64,000 nt of DNA. It comes from Verrucomicrobiia bacterium DG1235 (GTDB lineage Bacteria; Verrucomicrobiota; Verrucomicrobiia; Opitutales; Opitutaceae). Of the stretch, positions 43,392-54,053 are shown in pieces. The position numbers and the translations under genes are program-made. Every line of letters starts with the position of its first letter. Within the stretch, counting starts at the first letter, position 1. The stretch covers positions 2,899,973 to 2,963,972 of the forward strand of contig DS990592.1 in NCBI GenBank assembly GCA_000155695.1, written 5' to 3'. Below the pieces are notes generated by a model. That model was not told the origin of the DNA. It searched no databases and saw only the letters and a program-made list of their open reading frames with translations.

Positions 43392-45104
43392 CTCGCCAAC
43401 CAACTCCACATCCTCGTAATACCAGCGAAAACTCACCGGCAGCTCGCTCGACACCACCGCAGAAAACGTAGCCGTCTCACCCTCCAGCTTCGCCACGACC
43501 TTTTCCGAATGCTCGATCAAAACCGGCGGAAACGGAACCTCCTCCATCGCCAAGCTCAAGGCCAAGTTAACCACTCCCCCCGAACGCGCCCGCTGAAACA
43601 AATCACCCCTCCGACGCGACGACTGAACCAAACGATCAAGCTGCAACTGCAAGGAATCATTCGGGCGCAAGACCAAGTTCAACGCCAAAACACCCGTCAC
43701 ATAAGGAGCCGCCATCGAAGTGCCGCTCTCATACGAATAAGCGTCGTCAGCCGAATGCCAAGTCGACAAGACATAATCCCCTGGAGCAACCAAATCAGTC
43801 GTCTCAAAGCCGTAGTTGGAAAACCCCGACAACGTTCCATCCGGCGTCGAACTCGCCACCGAAATCACATTGGCCAGCGTGCTCGACGCAGGATAAGAGT
43901 AAACCTCGTCGTTATTCAGACCCTCGTTACCCGCCGCCGCCACGATAGCCACGCCACCCACGCGAGCTCGGTCCATCGCCCGCTCCAAAGAAGCAGCCCG
44001 CCCTTCGCCCCCCCAGCTAGCGTTGATGACCTTCGCCCCATTATCCACCGCATAGTCGATCGCCTTCACCGCATCCTCCAGCGTTCCCCGCCCCGAAGCG
44101 TTCAAAAACTTCACCGCCATCATCCGCGCCCGCCACGCCACGCCGCTCGTCCCGATTGCATTGTTACCCTCCGCTCCCACGATACCCGCCACATGCGTGC
44201 CATGCCCATAGTCGTCGCTCGGATCCCCACTGCCCTCGATCACATTGATTCCGTGCACGTCGTCCACATAGCCATTCCGGTCGTCATCCACTCCGTTGCC
44301 TGCCACCTCCCCAGAGTTCAGCCAAAGATTCGCCTTCAAATCCTCATGGCTCAAACGCACCCCCGAGTCGAGGATCGCCACCGTCACACTCGATGCATCG
44401 CTCAATAGATCCCATCCATCCGGAGCGTCGATATCGTTGTCCTGCTGACTTTCCAAGCCCCACAATTCCTCCCAAAGCTCGTCATCCGGCCGAGTCGCCA
44501 TCGCATAGTAAATGACATTAGGCTCCACATCCCCACCAAACGCCGCACGCATCGCTCCCGCAAAAAGCCCCACACCCTCGCTAACCGTATCCAAATCAAA
44601 AGACTCCGCCTCCAAGGTCGCCAGCAATCCATTCCGCGAAACCTCGTCCAACCGCCATGCCGTGCCAGCCACAAGACGCTCCAGATCGCCGCGATCCATC
44701 GGTTCGCCCGAGGAAACCACCAGCTCGTTCGCCAACATCGAACCGACCAGCCTCTCCACCCGCCCGGTCCCGTCTGACGCCAATCGCTCCTTCAGCAAAA
44801 CCGGCTTCCCTAAATCCTCAGCCATCACCACGCGCCAACGCTCGACGCCAGCGCCTCCCGCCAGCTCGATCTCCTCGCCCGCAAAAAGCTCCGCGCTCAA
44901 GCTCCAGTCCCTCGAATCCCGCAAACGCTCAACAGACCCGACACCCCCATCCAAATGCGTCACCACGTGACTCGCTTGCGCCGCCGGCGACGCGATATCG
45001 CCAAAAGACTTCCCAACATCAGAGCTAGGCAGACGCAAAAAAAACGCGGCAAAAACCACCGCCAAAACAGACACGACCAGAAAAACCCATCGAGCTCGAT
45101 TCAC
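43332..45104 (-). CDS. S8-family subtilisin-like protease (N-terminal part of the broken gene)
   Basis: 590 codons. An N-terminal membrane/signal segment (RWVFLVVSVLAVVFAAFFLRL) is followed by a propeptide-like region of about 200 residues, then the subtilase domain with the full triad: Asp246 in VAILDSGVRLSHEDL, His301 in YGHGTHVAGIVG, Ser463 in YESGTSMAAPYVTG; oxyanion Asn393 in AAAGNEG. A GVDDDRNGYVDDVHG insert resembles a Ca site. The last about 55 codons are the first half of an Ig domain, ending in off-frame residues after 43390. The protease domain itself is intact and could still be made and exported. Confidence 0.88.
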   Translation of the reverse strand: MNRARWVFLVVSVLAVVFAAFFLRLPSSDVGKSFGDIASPAAQASHVVTHLDGGVGSVERLRDSRDWSLSAELFAGEEIELAGGAGVERWRVVMAEDLGKPVLLKERLASDGTGRVERLVGSMLANELVVSSGEPMDRGDLERLVAGTAWRLDEVSRNGLLATLEAESFDLDTVSEGVGLFAGAMRAAFGGDVEPNVIYYAMATRPDDELWEELWGLESQQDNDIDAPDGWDLLSDASSVTVAILDSGVRLSHEDLKANLWLNSGEVAGNGVDDDRNGYVDDVHGINVIEGSGDPSDDYGHGTHVAGIVGAEGNNAIGTSGVAWRARMMAVKFLNASGRGTLEDAVKAIDYAVDNGAKVINASWGGEGRAASLERAMDRARVGGVAIVAAAGNEGLNNDEVYSYPASSTLANVISVASSTPDGTLSGFSNYGFETTDLVAPGDYVLSTWHSADDAYSYESGTSMAAPYVTGVLALNLVLRPNDSLQLQLDRLVQSSRRRGDLFQRARSGGVVNLALSLAMEEVPFPPVLIEHSEKVVAKLEGETATFSAVVSSELPVSFRWYYEDVELVGETTRRWFWIRLPFWTGVATS

Positions 45105-45171
45105 TCGACCAAGCTAGTACAAAAACAATGAAGATAAAGCCCGAAACCTACCGCAACAAAAGCCCCGCCAA

Positions 45172-48100
45172 CTAACCCACCTTGCTGTTCCCCTGCGCAG
45201 CCCTCAAAGCCTGCACAAGATCCTCCACGCTGAACGGCTTACCGATAAACCCAACCATTCCAGCCTCCTTGCAGCGCTCTATCTCTACCTCCAGAACCCC
45301 CGCCGTTAGGCAATAGACAAAGGGTCGCACCTCAGAACTGCTGTTGCTCAGGATGAGCTTAGTCGCCTCGATGCCACCCATTTCAGGCATCTGCACATCC
45401 ATCAATACAAGATCGAACGCCTTTTTCTCAAACGCTTTCACTGCCTCCAAACCATTGGAAACGACTGTCGCCTCGACCCCTAAACTCAGCAAAAGGCGAC
45501 GAGCCACTTCCTGGTTCATCTCGTTATCCTCGGCGAGCAAAACCGACATGCCATCGAAGCTTGGATACGAGTTGCTCTCCAGCTCACTCGTTAGACCTCG
45601 CTCTATTCGCAACGGTTTTTCAGGCTTTCCAAAAGCCAAGGACAACAAAGCCAAAAGCCGGCTAGGCACCACCGGCAAGGACATCAACTCGACGCCCGGA
45701 GCTCGCCCCTTTTCGCCTTTCTCGAGACGAGAAAGATCTGAGTCTAGCAAGATCATCGGTTCATCGCTCTCGCTAGCCAAATTCAACAACAAGTTCAAAT
45801 CTTCACGTTCGATGCCCTTGGTCTCGATAACGAAACAGTCCCACTTCGACTCCAAAGAACTCCAACTGCTGACCAGATTTTTCGCATCCACATAACGGAT
45901 ACTTAAACCCCATTCAGACAAATAGTTCCCCAAATACCGCCGAGTCTCCCCATTCCCACTACTAAGCACAACCCGACCTCCCTTGAGCGCGGAACTATTC
46001 CACAGCCGGATGCTATCCTCCGCCGCCGGCAAACTCAAACTCACCCTAAAGGTCGAACCCTCGTCCAGTCGACTCTCCAACTCTATGTCACCTCCCATCA
46101 GCCCCGCCAGCTGCCGGCATATCGAGAGTCCAAGACCCGTTCCCCCAAACTTCCTAACATCCGACACATCCGATTGCGCGAATGCTTCAAACACCGCCTC
46201 GTGCTTATCCTCCTCGATCCCCACACCCGTATCCGAAACCTCCATCACCAAATGATCAGAATCATATCCAGATTTTGGATATAAAGAAACAGTCACACTG
46301 CCAAGCTTAGTAAATTTGATAGCGTTCCCCAACAGATTATACAGAATCTGGCGCACCCGAGTCGGGTCTCCGTAGTGCAAGCGCTTGATTCGCGGGTCGA
46401 TCAACAGATGCAGATCGAGCTCCTTTTCATTCGCTTTCAGGCCAAGCAAAGACACTACACTCTCCACCAAATCGACCAGATCAAAAAGGATACACTCCAA
46501 ACTCAATCGCCCCTTTTCGATCTTCGAATAGTCAAGAATGTCATTCACTACTTCGAGCAAGCTCAAACCCGACACCCGGATCGACTCCAAGTAATCCCGC
46601 TGCATCGAATCCAAATTCGTTTGTCGCAGCACCGAGCACATCCCGATCACTCCATTGAGCGGCGTCCGAATCTCATGACTCATGACCGCCAGAAAACTCG
46701 ACTTCGCCGCAGCCGCTTGCTCCGCGTGCTCCGCCATCTCCTTTAGCTCACGGTTAACAAGAACCAGCTTTTCGTTCTTCTCGTTCAACACACTAGTGCT
46801 CTCTTCAACCAGCCGAGCCAACTTAGCATTCGACCTCCTCAAGGCCAGAATCCGAAACCTTCCAATCAGCAAAAATAGTCCAAGCGCCGAAAGAGTGTAG
46901 AAAGCATACGCCTGCTTCGTCTGGTAAAATAGAGGCAGCACGCGAAACCGAACCTCTGCCGGCGCTGCCAACTCGCCAGCCTCATCGATCGCCCGCGCAG
47001 TCAGCGTGTAGTCACCGGACTGCAAACCCGAAAACTCAAACGTAGACTCCTTTCCTGGCTCCGAGACCATGCTCTTCGGTCCACTCAACTCGAAGACAAA
47101 AAGGGGCGGACCCGACATCTGCAGTTGATTCACCTCCGCCGATACCCGAATCGAAGTCATCCCAATTTCCAGTTCGACAACTCCCGCCTCCGACTCTGCC
47201 AACAAATCGAGAGAATCGCCCTTACCCGTAGCGGCCTTCAGGCTAGAAATCCACGTTTTGAATACGCGCGCCTTCACTCCTTTAAATCGCTCGTCGTAAT
47301 GCAAGATTCCCTCGTTCATTGCGAAAACGTACGATCCATCCTCGAGAGCTATAAAACCATTCACCTTGGTTCGGGGTCCACCCCCCATCAACTGCACGCC
47401 CTCGCCATAGTCGCCCTCCGGCTTCTTAATCAAATTCCCCGAGGCAAGAGAAGACTTAGCCCACCTTCGACCACTACCGTCAGCTAAATCCTCCCGAAAA
47501 ACATAGGGACCCGGCGGTGGAAAATAAGTCAGATCGCCCTCTTTCTCAAAACGACGCGAATCCGGATCGAACCCCAACAACTGAGGAGACTTCGTCGTAA
47601 ACGCTACCCGCCCGCCAAACTCCAAAGCACTCGTCCAGCCATCAGTCAAACCATCCTCAGTAGTGAAGACTTCAATACGAACTGAATCCCCTCTCAATTC
47701 AGCTCTACGAATCAAGCCTTCCCCAGAATTTATCCAAACGACCCCTTCCCTCTCCTCGGTGATTCCGTAAACCGGAAACTCGAAGTCCCAATCCTCATGT
47801 TGAGCCCAAACTCCCGACAACCTGCTGAACAAAGTCAGACCACTCTTACTGCCCACCAGTACCCGATCTGTCTCGCCTGAAATCGACTTAAGATAAGAAG
47901 AGTCAATCTCGGGCTTAACCAGAAAAAGCTCATCATCACGAATCTCATAGAGCCCATAATACGTCCCCACCACCAACACATCGCCCACCCGCTCCAAGCT
48001 CTTGCAGCCACCCACTCCGCCCACGCGGACAAATCCGTCCCCTAAGCCACCGACAGAAAAGTCCCTCCGAAACAAGCCCAGCGAAGTCCCCGCATAAAGC

Positions 48101-49155
48101 TGCCCCCCGAATTCAGCCAAAGCGTTCACCTCCCCCTCGAGGCCATCCGAAACATCGTAGCGCGTAGTAGCCAGACCAAGCTGAGCCATCGACAAGCCGC
48201 GCTCCTGCATAATCCAAACCCTCCCGTCCGCATCCTCCGCTAAATCAATCAGAGACCCGTCCAGAAGACCATTCTCACGATTCAAAGACTGCACAAGATT
48301 CGCCTCCCGATCAAAAACGAGAACGCCTTCCCCGACTATCCCCACAACCACGTTCCCCGATCGAGTAAGCTCCACCGACCTCACGTCCATCCACTTCCCC
48401 AAGTCCGCAAACGACGACAACCCGCGACCATCAAACCAAAGCAGCCAACGCCCGCTAATCACGAGACAAACCGCCGTATCGTTCTCCGCCGAAAACGCGC
48501 TCACCGCCGCCTCCGCTCCCTCCGGGAGACTCACGCTCCCCATCTCAATCCATCGTCCAGCATCCAAGCGACGCAACATCAAGTCACCGCCGATTCGATA
48601 AAGACGTCCTCTAAATTCGAATACGTTCCGATCGAGCTCCATTTCCGGCAAACGAACGAGCGTACGCTCAAACCCATCCCAGAAAAACTCCGCGCCTCCC
48701 GCACGCGCATAGGCCCCGCCCTCGACCGCGAGCACCTCGTCGAAATAATCCGACGACGTATCACCAAAATCCCCTTCCCCAAACACTGAAACATACTCCT
48801 CCCCCTCTCTCGTGTCTATGTATCCAAAATCCCCGAACAAGCCCACGTAGAGAACGCCATGTTCGCTAAGATCAACACTGTACACAGTCTCCCTGCGGCC
48901 AAACTCCAGCTCCCTCCAGTTGGAGCCTTCCATTCTAAACAAACCGCCCTGCGACGCCAGATAGCCCACTCCAGAAGAGCCAAACGCCAGCTCGTATCCG
49001 CCATCCGCCTGATACTCCTCCACAAACACTTCTCGCAACAAAGGAGTGCCCCGCTGTACGGCCATCGCCTGCGAAGCAAACGCCCAAGCCCATAAAGACC
49101 CCCCCAAAGCAAAAAGGCGAAACAACACGCTAGCCCTACCCAGTCTACTTAGCAT
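45172..49155 (-). CDS. Hybrid two-component sensor (propeller, Y_Y_Y, kinase, two receivers)
   Basis: 1327 aa from ATG 49155, 11 nt after AAGGAG; a GTG four codons upstream is less likely. Order: signal peptide (to SQAMA), a beta-propeller of about 600 residues of the two-component-regulator type (for example DADGRVWIMQERGLSMAQLG, EREGVVWINSGEGLI), a Y_Y_Y-like domain (SGLQSGDYTLTARAIDEAGE), a membrane helix, HisKA (AVMSHEIRTPLNGVIGM), HATPase (GNAIKFT, DTGVGIEEDK, GTGLGLSI). A degenerate receiver-like domain follows, then a full receiver (LLAEDNEMNQEVA, LVLMDVQMPEMGG, IGKPFS). No DNA-binding domain is fused, so it must signal to another protein. Periplasmic sensing of a carbohydrate is typical of this architecture. 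Confidence 0.92.
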   Translation of the reverse strand: MLSRLGRASVLFRLFALGGSLWAWAFASQAMAVQRGTPLLREVFVEEYQADGGYELAFGSSGVGYLASQGGLFRMEGSNWRELEFGRRETVYSVDLSEHGVLYVGLFGDFGYIDTREGEEYVSVFGEGDFGDTSSDYFDEVLAVEGGAYARAGGAEFFWDGFERTLVRLPEMELDRNVFEFRGRLYRIGGDLMLRRLDAGRWIEMGSVSLPEGAEAAVSAFSAENDTAVCLVISGRWLLWFDGRGLSSFADLGKWMDVRSVELTRSGNVVVGIVGEGVLVFDREANLVQSLNRENGLLDGSLIDLAEDADGRVWIMQERGLSMAQLGLATTRYDVSDGLEGEVNALAEFGGQLYAGTSLGLFRRDFSVGGLGDGFVRVGGVGGCKSLERVGDVLVVGTYYGLYEIRDDELFLVKPEIDSSYLKSISGETDRVLVGSKSGLTLFSRLSGVWAQHEDWDFEFPVYGITEEREGVVWINSGEGLIRRAELRGDSVRIEVFTTEDGLTDGWTSALEFGGRVAFTTKSPQLLGFDPDSRRFEKEGDLTYFPPPGPYVFREDLADGSGRRWAKSSLASGNLIKKPEGDYGEGVQLMGGGPRTKVNGFIALEDGSYVFAMNEGILHYDERFKGVKARVFKTWISSLKAATGKGDSLDLLAESEAGVVELEIGMTSIRVSAEVNQLQMSGPPLFVFELSGPKSMVSEPGKESTFEFSGLQSGDYTLTARAIDEAGELAAPAEVRFRVLPLFYQTKQAYAFYTLSALGLFLLIGRFRILALRRSNAKLARLVEESTSVLNEKNEKLVLVNRELKEMAEHAEQAAAAKSSFLAVMSHEIRTPLNGVIGMCSVLRQTNLDSMQRDYLESIRVSGLSLLEVVNDILDYSKIEKGRLSLECILFDLVDLVESVVSLLGLKANEKELDLHLLIDPRIKRLHYGDPTRVRQILYNLLGNAIKFTKLGSVTVSLYPKSGYDSDHLVMEVSDTGVGIEEDKHEAVFEAFAQSDVSDVRKFGGTGLGLSICRQLAGLMGGDIELESRLDEGSTFRVSLSLPAAEDSIRLWNSSALKGGRVVLSSGNGETRRYLGNYLSEWGLSIRYVDAKNLVSSWSSLESKWDCFVIETKGIEREDLNLLLNLASESDEPMILLDSDLSRLEKGEKGRAPGVELMSLPVVPSRLLALLSLAFGKPEKPLRIERGLTSELESNSYPSFDGMSVLLAEDNEMNQEVARRLLLSLGVEATVVSNGLEAVKAFEKKAFDLVLMDVQMPEMGGIEATKLILSNSSSEVRPFVYCLTAGVLEVEIERCKEAGMVGFIGKPFSVEDLVQALRAAQGNSKVG

Positions 49156-49237
49156 TCGAGCGACCACTCCTTAGATCTGATCCCCCAGAAGCCCCCTGCA
49201 GCCTTAACCGCAAAGCCAGTCGGCGCGCTCTTAAGCA

Positions 49238-50650
49238 TCACTCCTCGCCTTTCTTCATCACTACCTCTATCGGCGCCCCACCCCGAAAATTGAGATCACG
49301 CTGCGGGAACGGAATCTCGATGCCGTGCTCCTTAAACAAATCCCACATTCGCACATAAATTCCACTACGCAAATTGTTCAACCCGTTCGCAGGATCGCGT
49401 ATCCAAACCCTCAACTCAAAATCTACCGAGCTATCGCCGTATCCAAGCAACCAACACACAGGAGCCTTATCCGGCAAAACCCGCTCCGTTTCCTTGCCCG
49501 CCTGGATCGCCAATTTCATTACCTGATGAATATCCGAATTGTAAGAAACACCAAAAGGCACTTTCACCCGCACCATGTCATCGCTAAACGACCAGTTCGT
49601 CACCTTCTCCGTTATCAACGTCTCGTTCGGAATCAAATGCTCCATCCCGTCCCGCGTAATCACGCTCACGTAACGAGCGCTCAGCTTGTTGATCCAGCCA
49701 TAAGTATTGTCCACCTCGATCACGTCCCCCGGCTTGATAGAACGATCGCTCAGCAAGATCACCCCGCTGATCAGATTCGAAATCACCTTCTGAAAGCCAA
49801 AGCCCAAGCCCAGGCCCACCGCGCCCCCCATAAACGCCAGAGCCGACAAGTCGATGCCCAGCGAGCTCACCCCAAACAAAACCGCCAGCACCACGATGCA
49901 CGACTTCATCACCTTCACCACCAAGATCCGCAGAGCCGGAGTCATCGCCGCAGACCCCAGCGTCTTGCGCTCCCCCAGCGCCATCACCCAGCTCACCAGC
50001 GGCACCAGCATCAGAATCACCACCAAGCCCTTCGCCACCGACAAAACCGTCACGCGCGTCGTGTCCGCATCCGACACCGGCAGCAATTGGATCCTGTCCA
50101 ATCCATCCCGGATCGCCTCCCAAAAGCCCAGCAAGTTCATCAGCAGCACGAACGAGATCACCCAGATCAAAACCCGCATGTACGCCTTCTTCCTCAGCGA
50201 AAGCGGCACCGCCCGCATCAAGAGCAAAAAGGCCGCCAAGCTCGCGCAAGCCCTCAGCAAAATATAGTTTTTGGCGACGACCACCGTCCCCTCCGCCCCA
50301 TCCGTCGCCACCAAGGCGATCGCCTCGTTACGCGCGTCAAACCAAAGCGAGATCGACCACAGAAACCCCGTCGCCAAAAAGCCATACAGATTGTCGCTCA
50401 CCCAATCCACCGAGCTCTCTATCCAGTCGTCGCGCTCCTCGATCGCCTCCGTGATCTTGCGAAACAGCGGGCGCAAGCCCAAGGTCAGCACCAAGGCCAC
50501 CAGCAAGCCCCCCGCCGCCGCGCCCAACTGCACCAGGAGATCCTCGCCTACGAACACCTTGGAAAACCCCTCCCACCAAGGCAGGAAAGACTCAGAATAC
50601 AACTCCGACAAAGACAAGTCGGCCAGCAGGGCGAATAGCGTGGGGATCAT
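49238..50650 (-). CDS. MscS-family mechanosensitive channel (long form)
   Basis: 470 aa. Several N-terminal helices precede the MscS core: LAFMGGAVGLGLGFGFQKVI, SNLISGVILLSDRSIKPGDV, IEVDNTYGWINKLSARYVSV, and the C-terminal domain ends GIEIPFPQRDLNF. The PQRDLNFRGG end is typical of YjeP/MscK-like short versions. Independent of the 8.4-kb MscS gene and only distantly similar. Confidence 0.93.
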   Translation of the reverse strand: MIPTLFALLADLSLSELYSESFLPWWEGFSKVFVGEDLLVQLGAAAGGLLVALVLTLGLRPLFRKITEAIEERDDWIESSVDWVSDNLYGFLATGFLWSISLWFDARNEAIALVATDGAEGTVVVAKNYILLRACASLAAFLLLMRAVPLSLRKKAYMRVLIWVISFVLLMNLLGFWEAIRDGLDRIQLLPVSDADTTRVTVLSVAKGLVVILMLVPLVSWVMALGERKTLGSAAMTPALRILVVKVMKSCIVVLAVLFGVSSLGIDLSALAFMGGAVGLGLGFGFQKVISNLISGVILLSDRSIKPGDVIEVDNTYGWINKLSARYVSVITRDGMEHLIPNETLITEKVTNWSFSDDMVRVKVPFGVSYNSDIHQVMKLAIQAGKETERVLPDKAPVCWLLGYGDSSVDFELRVWIRDPANGLNNLRSGIYVRMWDLFKEHGIEIPFPQRDLNFRGGAPIEVVMKKGEE

Positions 50651-50861
50651 TAGTCAAAATCCTGTTCGCCAAATCGCTCGCAATCAACTTGATTTCCTCA
50701 AACAAAAGGAGCATAAGCCCCATCCTGTTCTTTGACCTCAAGTCAAGACGCCGCAAACGCGGCACCAGCAACAAATCGAATTTCGAAGAGTTTCACAGTG
50801 ATTCGCCCAGACGCGGCTCCCGCCTCCCGCATTCACCACTCACTCTTCACCACTTTAAACT

Positions 50862-50878
50862 CGCCAGCTCCGCTGGCG
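50862..50878. repeat. TCC-loop hairpin just before ssrA
   Basis: CGCCAGC-TCC-GCTGGCG forms a perfect 7-bp hairpin ending three bases before the tmRNA 5' end. Hairpins with the same AGC-TCC-GCT heart recur at 57458, 57876 (imperfect) and 58160. Confidence 0.6.
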
Positions 50879-50881
50879 CAT

Positions 50882-52486
<1,605 letters not shown>

Positions 52487-52490
<4 letters not shown>

Positions 52491-52660
52491 GTCGATACAA
52501 CCTCACCTAGCAATTGCTTCACTTCGGAAAGACGAGCACGGACGCATCCCCGAATTTTGACTTTCGCAAGTTCACCGTTGGCGAACATCCTTTCGACAGT
52601 ACGGGTTGAGACACTCAGAATCTCAGCCGCCTGCTTTTTCGAGATCAACTCCTTCTGCAT
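52487..52660 (-). CDS. xis: Excisionase-family helix-turn-helix protein (57 aa)
   Basis: The frame MQKELISKKQAAEILSVSTR ... continues TVERMFANGELAKVKIRG and ends LLGEVVST. ISKKQAAEILSVSTRTVERM is a MerR/excisionase-type winged HTH. Its stop TGA overlaps the integrase GTG start, and its ATG lies 1 bp after the 253-aa gene stop, so all three are translated as a coupled operon. It likely directs excision by bending attL/attR DNA. Confidence 0.88.
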
Positions 52661-52661
52661 T

Positions 52662-53423
52662 CTAAAATCCCTCCAAGCTATCGGGCATCAGATCGTAGGG
52701 CCAACGGCCCTCAGCTTGAGCTCTGGAAATAGGCGGCAATAGTTCGAGAGCCTCTAATTTAATCCTTTCCACATCCTTTGTCGCGATAGCCCTGCCATCA
52801 ATACAGACAGCTACTAGAAACCACCGCTGTTGCATTCGTTCTGACAAATCCACTAAGAACTCTTCACGATTTTTAGGACCTTCACAAAAGGTGAAGTCTG
52901 GACCATCATCTTCCTCGAATATCATCATGAAATGATAAGGGAGCTTTTCCCGTCTTGCTTGAGCTCTAAAGTCCTTGATCTGCTCCTTGCAGAATCGACG
53001 CAAGGTCTTTGTCGATGGGATTCTCGACGGGCGTTTCTTTGCGATCTCAAGCATCTCATCAAACAAGTTGGTCCCACCCAACATCGAAGATCGAAAATCG
53101 TCCCAGTCGCGTTCTAGGAGCCTTTGATAAAGCTCTTCGTCAGTTTCGAAAGGTATCGAGCCAGGAAAAACACCTGCATTACCATCGTCATAGCTGAGAC
53201 TGAATACTGGCTCGACTCCATCCAATCGCAATGAGAAGTCCACATCATCAGGAACTAACTCACCAATTCGATCCAGTATTCGCCTAGCAACTACAGTTTG
53301 CTCTACGGACAACCCTGAAATTCCTTCCGGATTGCTGTAACGCTCTAAGACAAGCTGTCCAAATTCATCCCGATCTAGAACGAGTGAGCCTGCGAGCGAA
53401 GAGTTTAATTCAAAAATGTTCAT
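52662..53423 (-). CDS. Hypothetical protein of the integrative element (253 aa)
   Basis: Acidic, soluble, no signal peptide or membrane segment. Begins MNIFELNSSLAGSLVLDRDE; has a basic helical segment (TLRRFCKEQIKDFRAQARRE) and a C-terminal strand-rich part (RWFLVAVCIDGRAIATKDVE). No family recognised. Position directly before xis and int in a tight operon suggests a role in element maintenance or control. Confidence 0.75.
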   Translation of the reverse strand: MNIFELNSSLAGSLVLDRDEFGQLVLERYSNPEGISGLSVEQTVVARRILDRIGELVPDDVDFSLRLDGVEPVFSLSYDDGNAGVFPGSIPFETDEELYQRLLERDWDDFRSSMLGGTNLFDEMLEIAKKRPSRIPSTKTLRRFCKEQIKDFRAQARREKLPYHFMMIFEEDDGPDFTFCEGPKNREEFLVDLSERMQQRWFLVAVCIDGRAIATKDVERIKLEALELLPPISRAQAEGRWPYDLMPDSLEGF

Positions 53424-53443
53424 ATTCGTATCCTAGTAATGTT

Positions 53444-53764
53444 CTACTTTTTGCCTTTTGACTTAATCGGCTTGGAACGATTGCTAAACTTCTCGCGGCA
53501 TTCATCTATGTATTTATCTAGCCTTCCCTTCGCATCATCTTGAGCGGTTTTTTCACCACTCGTGCTTTCAAGGAATAGCGTCACTATTTTCGCTAGCGTT
53601 GCCGATCTCGTGCGGTTCGTCACCAATCCGAGCACGTCGACACCCTTCTTTTCGTCCTCGCTGACCATGAAGCAGATAGTCTTGTCCCTTGGGGCTTCCA
53701 TTTCTCCCTGAGGTCGACGACCTGTCTTTCCTGTCAGCTTCGAGCGGGTATCCATTTCTGTCAT
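53444..53764 (-). CDS. Small putative regulator (ribbon-helix-helix-like)
   Basis: 106 aa from ATG 53764 (MTEMDTRSKLTGKTGRRPQG); an in-frame ATG at 53755 is possible. After a basic N-terminal arm, RDKTICFMVSEDEKKGVDVL followed by RSATLAKIVTLFLES resembles strand-helix-helix proteins (ribbon-helix-helix), and a Lys-rich tail follows. A 14-bp inverted repeat sits 18 bp before the start, which fits autoregulation. The assignment is by pattern only. Confidence 0.6.
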   Translation of the reverse strand: MTEMDTRSKLTGKTGRRPQGEMEAPRDKTICFMVSEDEKKGVDVLGLVTNRTRSATLAKIVTLFLESTSGEKTAQDDAKGRLDKYIDECREKFSNRSKPIKSKGKK

Positions 53765-53781
53765 GCAACGACTGATCCCCC

Positions 53782-53819
53782 AAACATATAGGTTTGTCAA
53801 TAAAGAAACCTATATGTTT
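53782..53819. promoter_or_regulatory. Perfect 14-bp inverted repeat, likely operator
   Basis: AAACATATAGGTTT (53782-53795) and AAACCTATATGTTT (53806-53819) are exact inverse complements 10 bp apart. They lie immediately upstream of the small regulator gene on the minus strand. No T-run follows, so binding by a dimeric or tetrameric repressor is the simplest reading. Confidence 0.65.
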
Positions 53820-53822
53820 CAA

Positions 53823-54012
53823 ACCTAAGTTGGTTACCCCAGCTTAGGTAGAGACTAAACACGGTGAAACAGAAACACTGCCAATCAGCGATCAACAGAG
53901 TCTCTTTCCTTCTCAGAGGTCTACTACCTCAAAACTCGGACAGTTACGGTAGTAGTGTGAACTTTAAAGGGGCAACTTCTCATCTCGTAGTTACATACCG
54001 ACAATTGAGAAG
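53823..54012. repeat. Cluster of inverted repeats in the element's only long non-coding gap
   Basis: Three further inverted repeats lie here: ACCTAAGTTGG / CCAGCTTAGGT (53823-53849, one G-U pair, 5-nt loop), CTACTACC / GGTAGTAG (53921-53955), and CTTCTCA / TGAGAAG (53976-54012). The gap 53801-54053 is otherwise empty. With a HUH replication gene in the element, this is a candidate nick site or origin. Confidence 0.5.
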
Positions 54013-54053
54013 AATTAACCGCCCATCGACTAGCCCTTATCACTTTCCAGTTC

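Noticed and set aside
49325-50638. A 437-codon plus-strand frame opposite the MscS gene
   Set aside because: It is His/Arg/Gln-rich and without motifs; it is the shadow of the G+C-rich MscS codons on the other strand.
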